Shown: piece after piece, positions 53,435 through 61,921 of the stretch
Numbering within the stretch: position 1 is the stretch's first letter
How the letters are laid out: every line of letters starts with the position of its first letter
Assembly: GCA_043764095.1 (NCBI GenBank)
Contig: JAYUKX010000007.1
Coordinates: 14,386-78,385 of the forward strand
Length of the DNA stretch: 64,000 bases
Direction of reading: 5' to 3'
Source: M3007 sp043764095
GTDB lineage: Bacteria > Bacteroidota > Bacteroidia > Chitinophagales > Saprospiraceae
Notes under the pieces: model-generated
Told to the model about the DNA's origin: nothing
The model's input: the letters and a program-made list of their open reading frames with translations, nothing else
The model's database searches: none
Program-made: the position numbers and the translations under genes

Positions 53435-54733
53435 ATGAATAATTTAGTTTGGTTTCGCAACGACCTTAGGACGCAAGATAATCAGTCGCTTTATCGAGCA
53501 ACCAAAAATGGCGGCAAAGCTATTGGGGTATATTGTCTCGACCCACGACAATTCGAGATGAACAAACATGGGTTTAAGAAAACAGAAAAGTTTAGGGCAA
53601 AATTTTTGCTGGAAACACTTCGTGATCTTAAAAACAACTTGGCGTCGTTAAATATACCTTTATACGTATATCATGATACACCTGAAAACGCGATTCCTAA
53701 ACTGGTACAAGAGCACCAAATCAACACCATTTTTCTTCAAAAAGAGTGGACTTCGGATGAAACAGCCGTGAACCAAAATCTTCAAAACATGGATAGTATC
53801 CGCAGTTTGAAGTGGGTTGAAACCTATGACCAATTTTTATTTCATCCTGATGATATTCCGTACAGTGATTTTGGTAGCATCCCTGAAGTTTTTACGGATT
53901 TTAGAAAAAAATGCGAACAAGCCTGTAAAGTGCGTTCTACGGTAAGCGTCGAAACACAACCTGAAGCGCATTTTTTCAAAACATCAAACGTACTGCCTAC
54001 TTTGGAGGATTTAGACTTGGAATCGTTTAAACTAAATAAAAACTCTGCCTTCCCATTTCGCGGTGGTGAGACAGCGGCTTTGATGCGCATTGAAGATTAT
54101 TTTTTTGAAACAGAAAACTTATCTATCTACAAAAAAACGCGCAACGGATTGATTGGTGAAAGTTACAGTTCCAAACTTTCGGCCTGGCTCGCCAACGGTA
54201 GTGTTTCAGCGCGAACCATTTATTGGGAAGTGAAAAAGTACGAGCGTGAAATCTGTAAAAATGAAGACACCTATTGGTTGATTTTTGAACTTATTTGGCG
54301 TGATTACTTTAAGTATATTTCGTTGAAACACGGTGATAAAATTTTTAAGTTGGACGGCATTTTAGGCCACCAATACGAATGGAAAACCAGTGATAAAGCC
54401 TTTCGCGAATGGATAAACGGCAACACGCGCGAACCATTTGTAAATGCTAATATGATTGAACTGCAACGAACGGGTTTTATGAGCAATCGTGGCCGGCAAA
54501 ATGTGGCAAGTTATTGGGCAAAAGAGTGGCAACAAGATTGGCGCATTGCCGCAAAGTACTTCGAAAGTATGCTTATTGATTACGATGTACACTCAAATTA
54601 CGGCAATTGGATGTACAATGCAGGGGTTGGTAATGACCCAAGAGACCGAAAATTTAACATTAAGCGCCAAGCCGAGATGTACGATCCGAAAGGTAAATAT
54701 CAAGCACTATGGTTGAACCCTGATTTATATTAA
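53435..54733 (+). CDS. DASH-type cryptochrome/photolyase
   Basis: An N-terminal photolyase alpha/beta domain starts LVWFRNDLRTQDNQSLYRA. The C-terminal FAD-binding domain shows LIFELIWRDYFKYISLKHG, GFMSNRGRQNVASYWAKEWQQDWRIAAKYFESMLIDYDVHSNYGNWMYNAGVGNDPR, characteristic of Cry-DASH. The likely role is blue-light-dependent repair of pyrimidine dimers in single-stranded DNA, or light signalling. The ATG at 53435 gives 432 residues; the longer frame upstream is not conserved. It is flanked by repeat copies and was probably inserted. Confidence 0.93.
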   Translation: MNNLVWFRNDLRTQDNQSLYRATKNGGKAIGVYCLDPRQFEMNKHGFKKTEKFRAKFLLETLRDLKNNLASLNIPLYVYHDTPENAIPKLVQEHQINTIFLQKEWTSDETAVNQNLQNMDSIRSLKWVETYDQFLFHPDDIPYSDFGSIPEVFTDFRKKCEQACKVRSTVSVETQPEAHFFKTSNVLPTLEDLDLESFKLNKNSAFPFRGGETAALMRIEDYFFETENLSIYKKTRNGLIGESYSSKLSAWLANGSVSARTIYWEVKKYEREICKNEDTYWLIFELIWRDYFKYISLKHGDKIFKLDGILGHQYEWKTSDKAFREWINGNTREPFVNANMIELQRTGFMSNRGRQNVASYWAKEWQQDWRIAAKYFESMLIDYDVHSNYGNWMYNAGVGNDPRDRKFNIKRQAEMYDPKGKYQALWLNPDLY

Positions 54734-54737
54734 ACAT

Positions 54738-54782
54738 ATGAACAAGAATACGATAGTCATTATCGGTGCTGGCGTATTGTGA
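54738..54782 (+). pseudogene. N-terminal remnant of a Rossmann-fold oxidoreductase
   Basis: Five bases after the cryptochrome stop, an ATG begins a 14-residue frame reading NKNTIVIIGAGVL and then a stop. This is the first strand and glycine motif of a FAD/NAD-binding enzyme, with the rest gone. It implies that the cryptochrome came with a downstream oxidoreductase gene that was cut off at the insertion junction. Confidence 0.65.
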
Positions 54783-54889
54783 GCCGCTAATACCTATGCC
54801 TGAATCTATTGCCATCAATCATCAAAGGGAGGAAATTATCCATCTGGTCTTTTCCGTCTATATTAGACAGGCTCAGCATCAGTTGCATT

Positions 54890-55103
54890 AAAATCCAACT
54901 TTGTCTAAACACTTCGTTTGCCGCATTTTTTTTAGTACTTTATTGTAAAGAAAGGAGATAAATAACAAGCAAGTAAGCATGCCTTTTTCACGCCGACCAC
55001 TATTTTAAATAGTCAATAATCGTCAGCATTATAAAGACACGCTCGGCTTATTACTTATCTTCCTTCCATATTCCAAATTAGTTTTTAAACAACTTTGTTA
55101 CCT
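54890..55103. repeat. Right copy of the spacer/T9SS-tail repeat
   Basis: See the copy at 52794-53099. Here the repeat continues into the intact DUF4331-T9SS gene. The 344 bases from 54734 to 55077 contain only the remnant above, unassigned sequence and this repeat. Confidence 0.8.
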
Positions 55104-57135
55104 GCGTAGTCGTACCTGCCTGAATACGTGCATAGTACAGACCTGATGGCAATTTACCTGCATTGAAACGAGTTTCGTAGTTACCAGCGTCTTTCGTTCC
55201 ATTTTCCAAAGTGGCGATCAGTTTACCAGATTGGTCAAAAATAGTGATATTAACATCACCAGCGGTTTCCAACGTATAATTAAACGTTGCCGTTTCTACA
55301 AATGGATTTGGGTACACTGTAACTTGAATTGAAGTACTTGCAGCGTCATCAGAACGCAATTCGGTAGCACCAGCACCTGTTAGGCCAGAGTAATTACCCG
55401 AAGGACGGCTTTGCGCAATCATGCCTCCGCACGCACCATCGCCAGCATGTGGCAAGGCTACATAAGGGAACTTAGTACGGAATGGCAAATCATTAGCACC
55501 TACACCTGTATTATAGGTAAGAACGTTGAGCAATTTTGAGGTAACAGGGCTACCACCCGGTGTATAATCATCGTACCAAAGGCCAATTGCAGCCAATGCA
55601 ACACCCGAAACTGCTTGTAATTCGATCAAAGTTACATCATCTTCCAAGCGGCGGCCATTCGGAAAACCATCCATATTTGGGATAAACTGCAAATTGCTAT
55701 TGGTGTTATACGGTGCTTGTGTTAAACCACGTACTGCTGCATTTACAATACCTAATGTACTAAAATCGGGGCTATTGCGAGGTGTCACAGGGGTCGCCAT
55801 ATTTAAGCGCAACATATCTCCGCCATTCGGCAAAAAGTTATTGATAAATGGCTTACCTGCCGCTAATGGGTTACCGCCTTTGCCTGTTGCCAATTGATAC
55901 GGACGTACATTAGGCACACCTGTATGGAAAATAGGCCAAAGATCCACCGAACGGGGTTTTCCAGCACCTGGCAACAATAATGTACCAAAAACAGCATCAT
56001 CCAATGCGGTGCCCGCTACGGCTGCCGTGCCTTTTAGGGCAAATAAACCGTCTTTACCATTACCAAAATCAAATGCGCCCAATGAGTTGCGCTGGATACG
56101 CAATGGTGAAAATGCAGGTACTGCACCGCCAAATAAAGCATCGTCCATATACAAACCAAGTTCTGGGTTGTAGAAGAAATTGTCCAATTGTGTATCGGCC
56201 AATTCTTGGTATGGTGTAAGCGAATTCCAATAGTCTTTGTAACCCACTGGCACCACTACTTCATTGGTCAATGGCATACCCAAACGGCTCACTTGTACCC
56301 ACGGACCAGAATAAGACTGTGTTCCGTTCGTATTCAGTGTACGTACTTGCTTACGGCTGGCACTGGCCCATACGCCAATTACGTGGTTACCATCAAGGAT
56401 GTTTTGGGCAGGAAATGCCGCGCCACGCTTGAGTAAAAAGTTAATCGGCACTTGAATGGCAATGGTGCTTACATTTTTGCAAGCCAAACCGTCGCTTGAT
56501 TGGCCATTCTGACGAGGCATATCGCCCAAATCAAACACGCCACCCAAATCCACAAAGAATGGATCATCCGATGGGCCGCAATACACTTGTTCGCCCGTTG
56601 CTGTATATGCAATGCTCTTTTTTACCAAACTCTCGTAACTGCTCACACCTAAACCTACACCAGTTTTGATACTGCGATCACCGATATTATTCGGCGGTAC
56701 TGGCCAGTTGACCAAAATAGGCACAAATGACTGTCCTCCATTGTCCGAACGAGACAGGGTATAAGTCGTTTTGAGGTTTTGTTTGCCCAAACGAATATTA
56801 AAAAACGTAGTAGGATCCTCATTTTTGATCTTAAACTCGAAACGATAGATAATTTCGTCACCAGGCTTGCTGGCATTGTTATCAATGTGAATTTCGTAAC
56901 GAATATTTTCACCAAACGAATAATAATTGGGTCCACCCTGCGGCAACTGAATTGGAACATACGTCGCAATAAGGGTAACAGTATTGGGTTTATCGGGGCT
57001 GCGGAACGCATATACGTCTGCATTATCGGCCAACGGATCGTCCGCGATGAGCGGTGCTTCTCGGTGGCTGGAGGCCATTACTGAACCTGCAAAAAGGCAG
57101 CAAATGGCAGTGATGATATTGAATATATTTTTCAT
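55078..57135 (-). CDS. DUF4331-domain protein with T9SS sorting domain
   Basis: Signal peptide (IFNIITAICCLFAGSVMAS) followed by DUF4331 starting SSHREAPLIADDPLADNADVYAFRSPD and continuing to about residue 590. The last ~85 residues are a T9SS sorting domain (VTVYPNPFVETATFNYTL ... GKLPSGLYYARIQAGTTTQVTKLFKN). The ATG at 57135 keeps the signal peptide. DUF4331 proteins are exported; their activity is not established. It is a tandem paralogue of the next gene. Confidence 0.88.
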   Translation of the reverse strand: MKNIFNIITAICCLFAGSVMASSHREAPLIADDPLADNADVYAFRSPDKPNTVTLIATYVPIQLPQGGPNYYSFGENIRYEIHIDNNASKPGDEIIYRFEFKIKNEDPTTFFNIRLGKQNLKTTYTLSRSDNGGQSFVPILVNWPVPPNNIGDRSIKTGVGLGVSSYESLVKKSIAYTATGEQVYCGPSDDPFFVDLGGVFDLGDMPRQNGQSSDGLACKNVSTIAIQVPINFLLKRGAAFPAQNILDGNHVIGVWASASRKQVRTLNTNGTQSYSGPWVQVSRLGMPLTNEVVVPVGYKDYWNSLTPYQELADTQLDNFFYNPELGLYMDDALFGGAVPAFSPLRIQRNSLGAFDFGNGKDGLFALKGTAAVAGTALDDAVFGTLLLPGAGKPRSVDLWPIFHTGVPNVRPYQLATGKGGNPLAAGKPFINNFLPNGGDMLRLNMATPVTPRNSPDFSTLGIVNAAVRGLTQAPYNTNSNLQFIPNMDGFPNGRRLEDDVTLIELQAVSGVALAAIGLWYDDYTPGGSPVTSKLLNVLTYNTGVGANDLPFRTKFPYVALPHAGDGACGGMIAQSRPSGNYSGLTGAGATELRSDDAASTSIQVTVYPNPFVETATFNYTLETAGDVNITIFDQSGKLIATLENGTKDAGNYETRFNAGKLPSGLYYARIQAGTTTQVTKLFKN

Positions 57136-57235
57136 TATTTTTGTTAAATTTAATATTTTACCTTCAAAAAAGGCATAAAAGTGACTACCTCTTACACTTA
57201 CCATATAGAGGGCGTGTCTTATCAGCGACTAAAAA

Positions 57236-58957
57236 CTAGTTGGATTCAGTACCGCTCCAAGGCGTGGCCAAATAAGGGAATGCGGTTTTGAATGGACGAT
57301 CATTTTTGCTCACACCTGTTTCGTACGATAGCACATTGACCAATTGGTTGGTCACAGGCGAACCTGCTGGTTGGTAATCATCGTACCAAAGGCCAATAGC
57401 GGCCAATGCTACACCTGCAACAGCTTGTAATTCAATACGTGTTACATCATCTTCTAAGCGGCGACCATTCGGAAAACCATCCATATTTGGTATAGCTTCG
57501 ATATTGGTATTGGTATTAAATGGTGCTTGGGTAAGTCCCGCTACTGCTGCAGCGATAATACCATCGGAACTAAAATTAACGTCATCGCGCTGAGTAACTG
57601 GGGTAGCCATATTTAAGCGCAACATATCTCCGCCATTTGGCAAAAAGTTATGGATAAATGGTTTACCTGCTGCCAATGGGTTACCGTTTTTGCCCGTTGC
57701 CAATTGGTATGGACGCAAATTAGGAACGCCTGTATGGAATATAGGCCAAAGATCCACTGAACGCGCTTTACCTGCGCCTGGCAACAATAATGTACCAAAA
57801 ATAGCATCATCCAAGGCGGTACCTGCCAATGCTGGATTGCCTTTGAGGCCAAATAAACCGTCTTTTCCGTAACCAAAATCAAAAGAACCAAGTGATTTGC
57901 GCTGAATCCTCAACTTAGAGAACGCTGGCACAGCACCACCAAACAATGAATTGTCCATATACAACGACAACTCAGGATTGAAAAAATTATTATCCAATTG
58001 CGTATCGGCTAATTCTTGGTAAGGTGTAAGTGAATTCCAGTAGTCTTTTTGGCCAATAGGCACCACTACTTCATTCGTCAATGGCATACCCAAACGGCTG
58101 ACTTGTATCCAGTTACCATTATCGGCATAAGAACCATTTGTACCCAATGTACGTGTGGCAGGGCGGCTTGCGCTGGCCCATACACCGATCACATAATTTG
58201 GATCGAGGATATTGGCTGGCGTAGCAGATGCACCTACTTTAAGGAGTGTTGGAATCGGAATTTGTAAACAAATAGCGTGTACATTGAGTTGGCTCAAACC
58301 ATCGCGAGCTTGTGAGCCTTGGCGTGGCATATTACCTAAATCGAACACACCACCTAAATCCACAAAAAATGGATCATCAGCAGGGCCGCAATAGATTTTT
58401 TCGCCCGTTGTAGCGTTTACGATGGCTTGTTGGATCAGTGCATCGTAGGTGGTATTGAGTCCTGCGCCACCTTGAATAGAGCGTTCACCTACATACGGTG
58501 GAGGTACGGGGCCATTGTTGTAAATGGTCGTCCAAGTGGTGCCGCCATCCATACTGCGCTCACATCTGTACTGTGTTTTTAGGTTTTCTTGTCCGAGGCG
58601 GATTTTGAAAAACGTGGTAGGGTCTTGGTTGGTCCGCGTAAAAGTAAAGCGGTAAGTGACCTCATCACCTGGTTTGGCAGCATCATTATCCACGTGAATT
58701 TCGTAGCGGATACTTTCTCCAAAATTGTGAAAATTGGGACCACCATGTGGCAATTCACCTGGAATATAACAGGCAATAATGGTAATGGTATTGGGATTGT
58801 CGGGGCTACGGAAAGCATACACATCGGTATTGTCCGCAAGTGGGTCATTGGCAATGAGTGGTGCCTCCCTGTGTGAGGAAGCCATCAAACCTACCGAAAA
58901 GGCAACACAAAGTGCCGCCAGCGAAGCGAATCGCCGGATAGAATTAAATTTTGGCAT
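57236..58957 (-). CDS. DUF4331-domain protein without sorting domain
   Basis: 573 residues: signal peptide (RRFASLAALCVAFSVGLMAS) and a DUF4331 domain closely matching its neighbour (SSHREAPLIANDPLADNTDVYAFRSPDNPNT). It ends at YLATPWSGTESN with no T9SS domain, so this copy is likely periplasmic while its paralogue is surface-exposed. It precedes the paralogue by 100 bases and is probably co-transcribed with it. Confidence 0.88.
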   Translation of the reverse strand: MPKFNSIRRFASLAALCVAFSVGLMASSHREAPLIANDPLADNTDVYAFRSPDNPNTITIIACYIPGELPHGGPNFHNFGESIRYEIHVDNDAAKPGDEVTYRFTFTRTNQDPTTFFKIRLGQENLKTQYRCERSMDGGTTWTTIYNNGPVPPPYVGERSIQGGAGLNTTYDALIQQAIVNATTGEKIYCGPADDPFFVDLGGVFDLGNMPRQGSQARDGLSQLNVHAICLQIPIPTLLKVGASATPANILDPNYVIGVWASASRPATRTLGTNGSYADNGNWIQVSRLGMPLTNEVVVPIGQKDYWNSLTPYQELADTQLDNNFFNPELSLYMDNSLFGGAVPAFSKLRIQRKSLGSFDFGYGKDGLFGLKGNPALAGTALDDAIFGTLLLPGAGKARSVDLWPIFHTGVPNLRPYQLATGKNGNPLAAGKPFIHNFLPNGGDMLRLNMATPVTQRDDVNFSSDGIIAAAVAGLTQAPFNTNTNIEAIPNMDGFPNGRRLEDDVTRIELQAVAGVALAAIGLWYDDYQPAGSPVTNQLVNVLSYETGVSKNDRPFKTAFPYLATPWSGTESN

Positions 58958-59099
58958 GATAAAAAATGTTTGGTAAAGTAAATGTAATTTGAATAATTAG
59001 GGAGTGAATTTTGGGGGTCTTACATCATTTACGAGTAGGTGGCGGATTTGGTTTTTTTTTAGGGGGGATTTTTTTAAAAAAAGATTTTCGTTCGACGTT

Positions 59100-59158
59100 T
59101 CGCATCCCACGGGTTGCACCCGTGGCTATTCATGTTCAATCCCTCCGGGATTTTTTTA
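59100..59158. repeat. REP-like element with two hairpins
   Basis: Two perfect hairpins (CCACGGGT-TGC-ACCCGTGG at 59107-59125 and ATCCC-TCC-GGGAT at 59139-59151) followed by T residues. I recall closely similar elements repeated in Bacteroidota genomes. It lies in the 419-base gap 58958-59376. Confidence 0.6.
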
Positions 59159-59268
59159 GGGGTTACAATTGAAATTTAATTACCAAATTAAAAAGAGCAC
59201 ACTTTTGTTTTTTTTTAAAAATTTTAATTTTGGCTGGCTATGAGCATTTTCTGCCCTGTAAATTCAAT

Positions 59269-59358
59269 CTACGCATATTCTAATACCAAATGGTAGGTTT
59301 TACCCTCTTCGTTGAGATAGGTATTGCGCCATTCTTTTGCCACCCAACCTGTAATGAG
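59269..59358 (-). pseudogene. C-terminal gene remnant
   Basis: A short open stretch ends ...GWVAKEWRNTYLNEEGKTYHLVLEYA and stop. The upstream frame is closed by stops within 20 codons. It looks like the tail of a lost gene. I cannot name the family. Confidence 0.4.
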
Positions 59359-59376
59359 CCTAATTCAGAACTCAAG

Positions 59377-60732
59377 TTAGTCGCAAATACAAGTTTGATC
59401 TTCTAATCTAACCGCCTGAACATTAAACGCGCCAAGGGGGACATTTCCAGGGGGGCAGATCGTCAGGATGCCTGTATTACTAGTAAAATTTATTACCTGA
59501 TTGGCTCCTCCAGTGTTATATGTCAAAGAGAAAGGCGCTACACCCGTGAGGCTGACGTTCAAATCAATACACTGACCTTGGCAGAAATTCATGTTCGGTA
59601 CCGAAAAAGCAACTTGGGGCGCATTTCCCCAAATAGCCGAAATATAATTATTAGAAATATCAAAACATGGATCTTGTTGACTCGCAGCACCGTTTATATT
59701 ATTACCTGCCACACTAAAAATATAGTAGTATGTTCCGAGTTGCATAGTACTGGGATTATAACTAAACGAAGGTGTACTACTCGAAGCGACCATTGTTTGT
59801 AGCGGTGCAATAGGGTTAGCACACATGATATATTGCAAAATATCGTCCGGTTGCAAGTTGGTTCCTACTGCTGGGGAAAATTGCACGGGTTCGGGTACGC
59901 AAACCTTTATAGGGGGCGAAAATGCCATAAACCCAGCGTTTGTAAGACATGTACAAGGCAAAGTCACGCCCGGTGGAGACACCGTCAATCCATACAAACC
60001 GATAAAGAATAAATTGGGGTATCCTGGCTCAAGATTAAAATATGGGGGAGCAAACCAATTATTACACAAAAGCACCAGTTCATTTGTTGCGGGATTGTAA
60101 CGATGTACATTAGTGTAACCTGCAGATCCATCTGTAATATACACTAAGTTGTTGGCAGAAGCCGTTCCGCGAACGAACAAGGTACCGAAACCGTTAGCAG
60201 TAGTTGGCAGCGTACCCCAAAGTGTAGAACTGGCAGGACTAGCGATATTTATTTTCCAGATTTGATTTCCAGATTCAGCAAGTGAATAGAGTTCATTGTT
60301 ATAAACATACAAATTCCCGCCATAAGCCGGAAATGAACCAGGAAAATCGCCCAAATATGTTACTTGCGAGGTGACAGGATTAAATACAGACAATTGCGCA
60401 ATAGGGACTCCGCCGCCAATATAAATCAATCCGTTTAGACTGGCATAAGAGTATGCAGATGATGGAATTGGGGCGGATCCTAAGTAGTTCATATTCGTAT
60501 CATACAAATTACTGCCATATAAAAATCGTTGATCTGGCAGAAAAACATGGTCAGGACCTACTGCAGGTGTTAAGACTGGACAATAAGAACAATCGCTGAG
60601 ATCTAAAGCGATCAAAGAACTGCCTGAAGGATCTAATGCATTTACGTATAAAATTTGCGCCCGAACCGAAACCGGAGCGGTCAACAATATAAAAAACAAA
60701 AAAATGGATACAAACCGAGTAAAGTATTGCAT
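59377..60732 (-). CDS. Secreted beta-propeller-like protein with terminal CxC module
   Basis: Signal peptide (FVSIFLFFILLTAPVSVRAQ). The first ~270 residues contain repeats suggestive of a propeller (LNGLIYIGGGVPIAQLSVFNPVTSQVTYLGDF, LYSLAESGNQIWKINIASP). The C-terminal ~85 residues form the module shared with the P-domain protein at 7992-9032, ending CICD. No T9SS domain is visible. The ATG at 60732 follows a TAACTTTG box at 60769-60776. Confidence 0.7.
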   Translation of the reverse strand: MQYFTRFVSIFLFFILLTAPVSVRAQILYVNALDPSGSSLIALDLSDCSYCPVLTPAVGPDHVFLPDQRFLYGSNLYDTNMNYLGSAPIPSSAYSYASLNGLIYIGGGVPIAQLSVFNPVTSQVTYLGDFPGSFPAYGGNLYVYNNELYSLAESGNQIWKINIASPASSTLWGTLPTTANGFGTLFVRGTASANNLVYITDGSAGYTNVHRYNPATNELVLLCNNWFAPPYFNLEPGYPNLFFIGLYGLTVSPPGVTLPCTCLTNAGFMAFSPPIKVCVPEPVQFSPAVGTNLQPDDILQYIMCANPIAPLQTMVASSSTPSFSYNPSTMQLGTYYYIFSVAGNNINGAASQQDPCFDISNNYISAIWGNAPQVAFSVPNMNFCQGQCIDLNVSLTGVAPFSLTYNTGGANQVINFTSNTGILTICPPGNVPLGAFNVQAVRLEDQTCICD

Positions 60733-60768
60733 AGGACAGAAAATAGAAAAAACATAAAAAGATAATTG

Positions 60769-60776
60769 CAAAGTTA
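60769..60776 (-). promoter_or_regulatory. -7 box for the secreted CxC protein
   Basis: TAACTTTG on the minus strand, 37 bases upstream of the chosen ATG. Confidence 0.4.
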
Positions 60777-60858
60777 AGAGATAGCTTTGAAATGAAGGAA
60801 GCGTTGCAGGCGAAAAAACACAAGAGAAATGCCAAATTGTATGCTTTCGTCATTTCGT

Positions 60859-61611
60859 CTATATGGCGCGCAATTGACTATATGTTTGATAACCCGGTTG
60901 CACAGGGCTTGCTATGACAAAGATCCGTGCATGCTCGCTGGCTTCAAATACCAATGTATCCGTTTCTGTCACTTGCACAAAGTCGGACGTATGGGCCATG
61001 TTGTCTTGAATCAGTAGGGATCCCTCCAGCACATAGATCGAGTATATGTTTTCTTTTTGTGCGGCGCGTTCAAAACGGCTTGCATTTAGTTCGATTTGTT
61101 GTACCTCAATGCCTGGAGTATCCATGCGGAAAGGACTTCCATCGCCCACCAGCGTTTTCACCCGATAGCCTTCACCTGTTTTTTCGGGAAATTCAGCCTC
61201 CTTATAATCGTCATAAGAAGCCGCTTGTTGCAAGGTTTTGTTCATGTTCGGGTCAAACCAAATTTGAAACATTTCGGCATCTTTCCCCATCCATTCGGAG
61301 TGGCTGATCCCGTTTCCAGCCCGAATGATCTGCACGTCTCCCGCTTCCAGATCGCGCCATGTTTTAAGTTTGGTATCGTAATGGCGGATCTTTCCTTTGA
61401 GCACAAAGGAACAGATTTCAAAACCCTGGTGCGGATGTAAACCAATGGTGCTGTCCACCACAGCACGGGCATGTGCCCAGTAAAACAGGTTGGAATAAGG
61501 GCGAATCGCTGAATGATCTCTGGGGAAACCGATGGGCTTGTTTTCTATAATTTCACCGTCATTAAATGCGCCGTAGCCTTGTTTTTCTTTGGGTGTGATG
61601 TGTATTGACAT
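60859..61611 (-). CDS. Pirin-family cupin protein
   Basis: A bicupin of 250 residues. The N-terminal metal-binding cupin has the motif LHPHQGFEICSFVLKG with metal-ligand histidines and ISHSEWM further on; the C-terminal cupin is degenerate. Some pirins oxidise quercetin and others regulate transcription; the role here is open. It is transcribed alone and lies downstream of the caspase gene behind a terminator. Confidence 0.88.
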   Translation of the reverse strand: MSIHITPKEKQGYGAFNDGEIIENKPIGFPRDHSAIRPYSNLFYWAHARAVVDSTIGLHPHQGFEICSFVLKGKIRHYDTKLKTWRDLEAGDVQIIRAGNGISHSEWMGKDAEMFQIWFDPNMNKTLQQAASYDDYKEAEFPEKTGEGYRVKTLVGDGSPFRMDTPGIEVQQIELNASRFERAAQKENIYSIYVLEGSLLIQDNMAHTSDFVQVTETDTLVFEASEHARIFVIASPVQPGYQTYSQLRAI

Positions 61612-61679
61612 GCTGTGTGTTGTTGTTTAAGGAAAAATAAACATTGTTTTTACTGTTTTGTTTTGCGATGCTCCATCAT

Positions 61680-61754
61680 AAAAAAACCTTTTGCACAGCC
61701 CTCCGTAGCCGCGTTCGTCCCTCTCGCGCCAACTCCGGTCACCGGTGCAAAAGG
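61680..61754 (-). terminator. Terminator downstream of the caspase/C-type-lectin gene
   Basis: On the minus strand a 10-bp perfect stem (CCTTTTGCAC / GTGCAAAAGG, 48 bases between the arms) ends in seven T residues. A second stem (CACCGG / CCGGTG, 61740-61760) is nested at its 5' side. Confidence 0.6.
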
Positions 61755-61783
61755 CCGGTGCTCACGGGATGACCGAGGATAGG

Positions 61784-61921
61784 CTAACCGAGGGGCTGGA
61801 GGACGAGGCGGAAGCCGATATAGTTGATGCGGAGGTCCGGCCTGTTGAGGTTGCGGGACGCAGGGCGGCAGTCCTGCGGTCCGTCGAAGTAGCTGCCGCC
61901 GCGCAGGACGCGGGACGAGCC
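61784..61921 (-). other. Candidate DGR variable region
   Basis: The last ~46 codons of the gene read RVLRGGSYFDGPQDCR...RNLNRPDLRINYIGFRLVLQPLG, matching the C-type-lectin variable segment that DGRs diversify. The variable-type codons are nearly all NNC (TAC, TTC, GAC, TCC, CTC, ATC, AAC), as expected if AAC template codons had been mutated at adenines. The G+C content of 61801-61920 is 83/120, against 52/120 in the next 120 bases. Confidence 0.7.
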
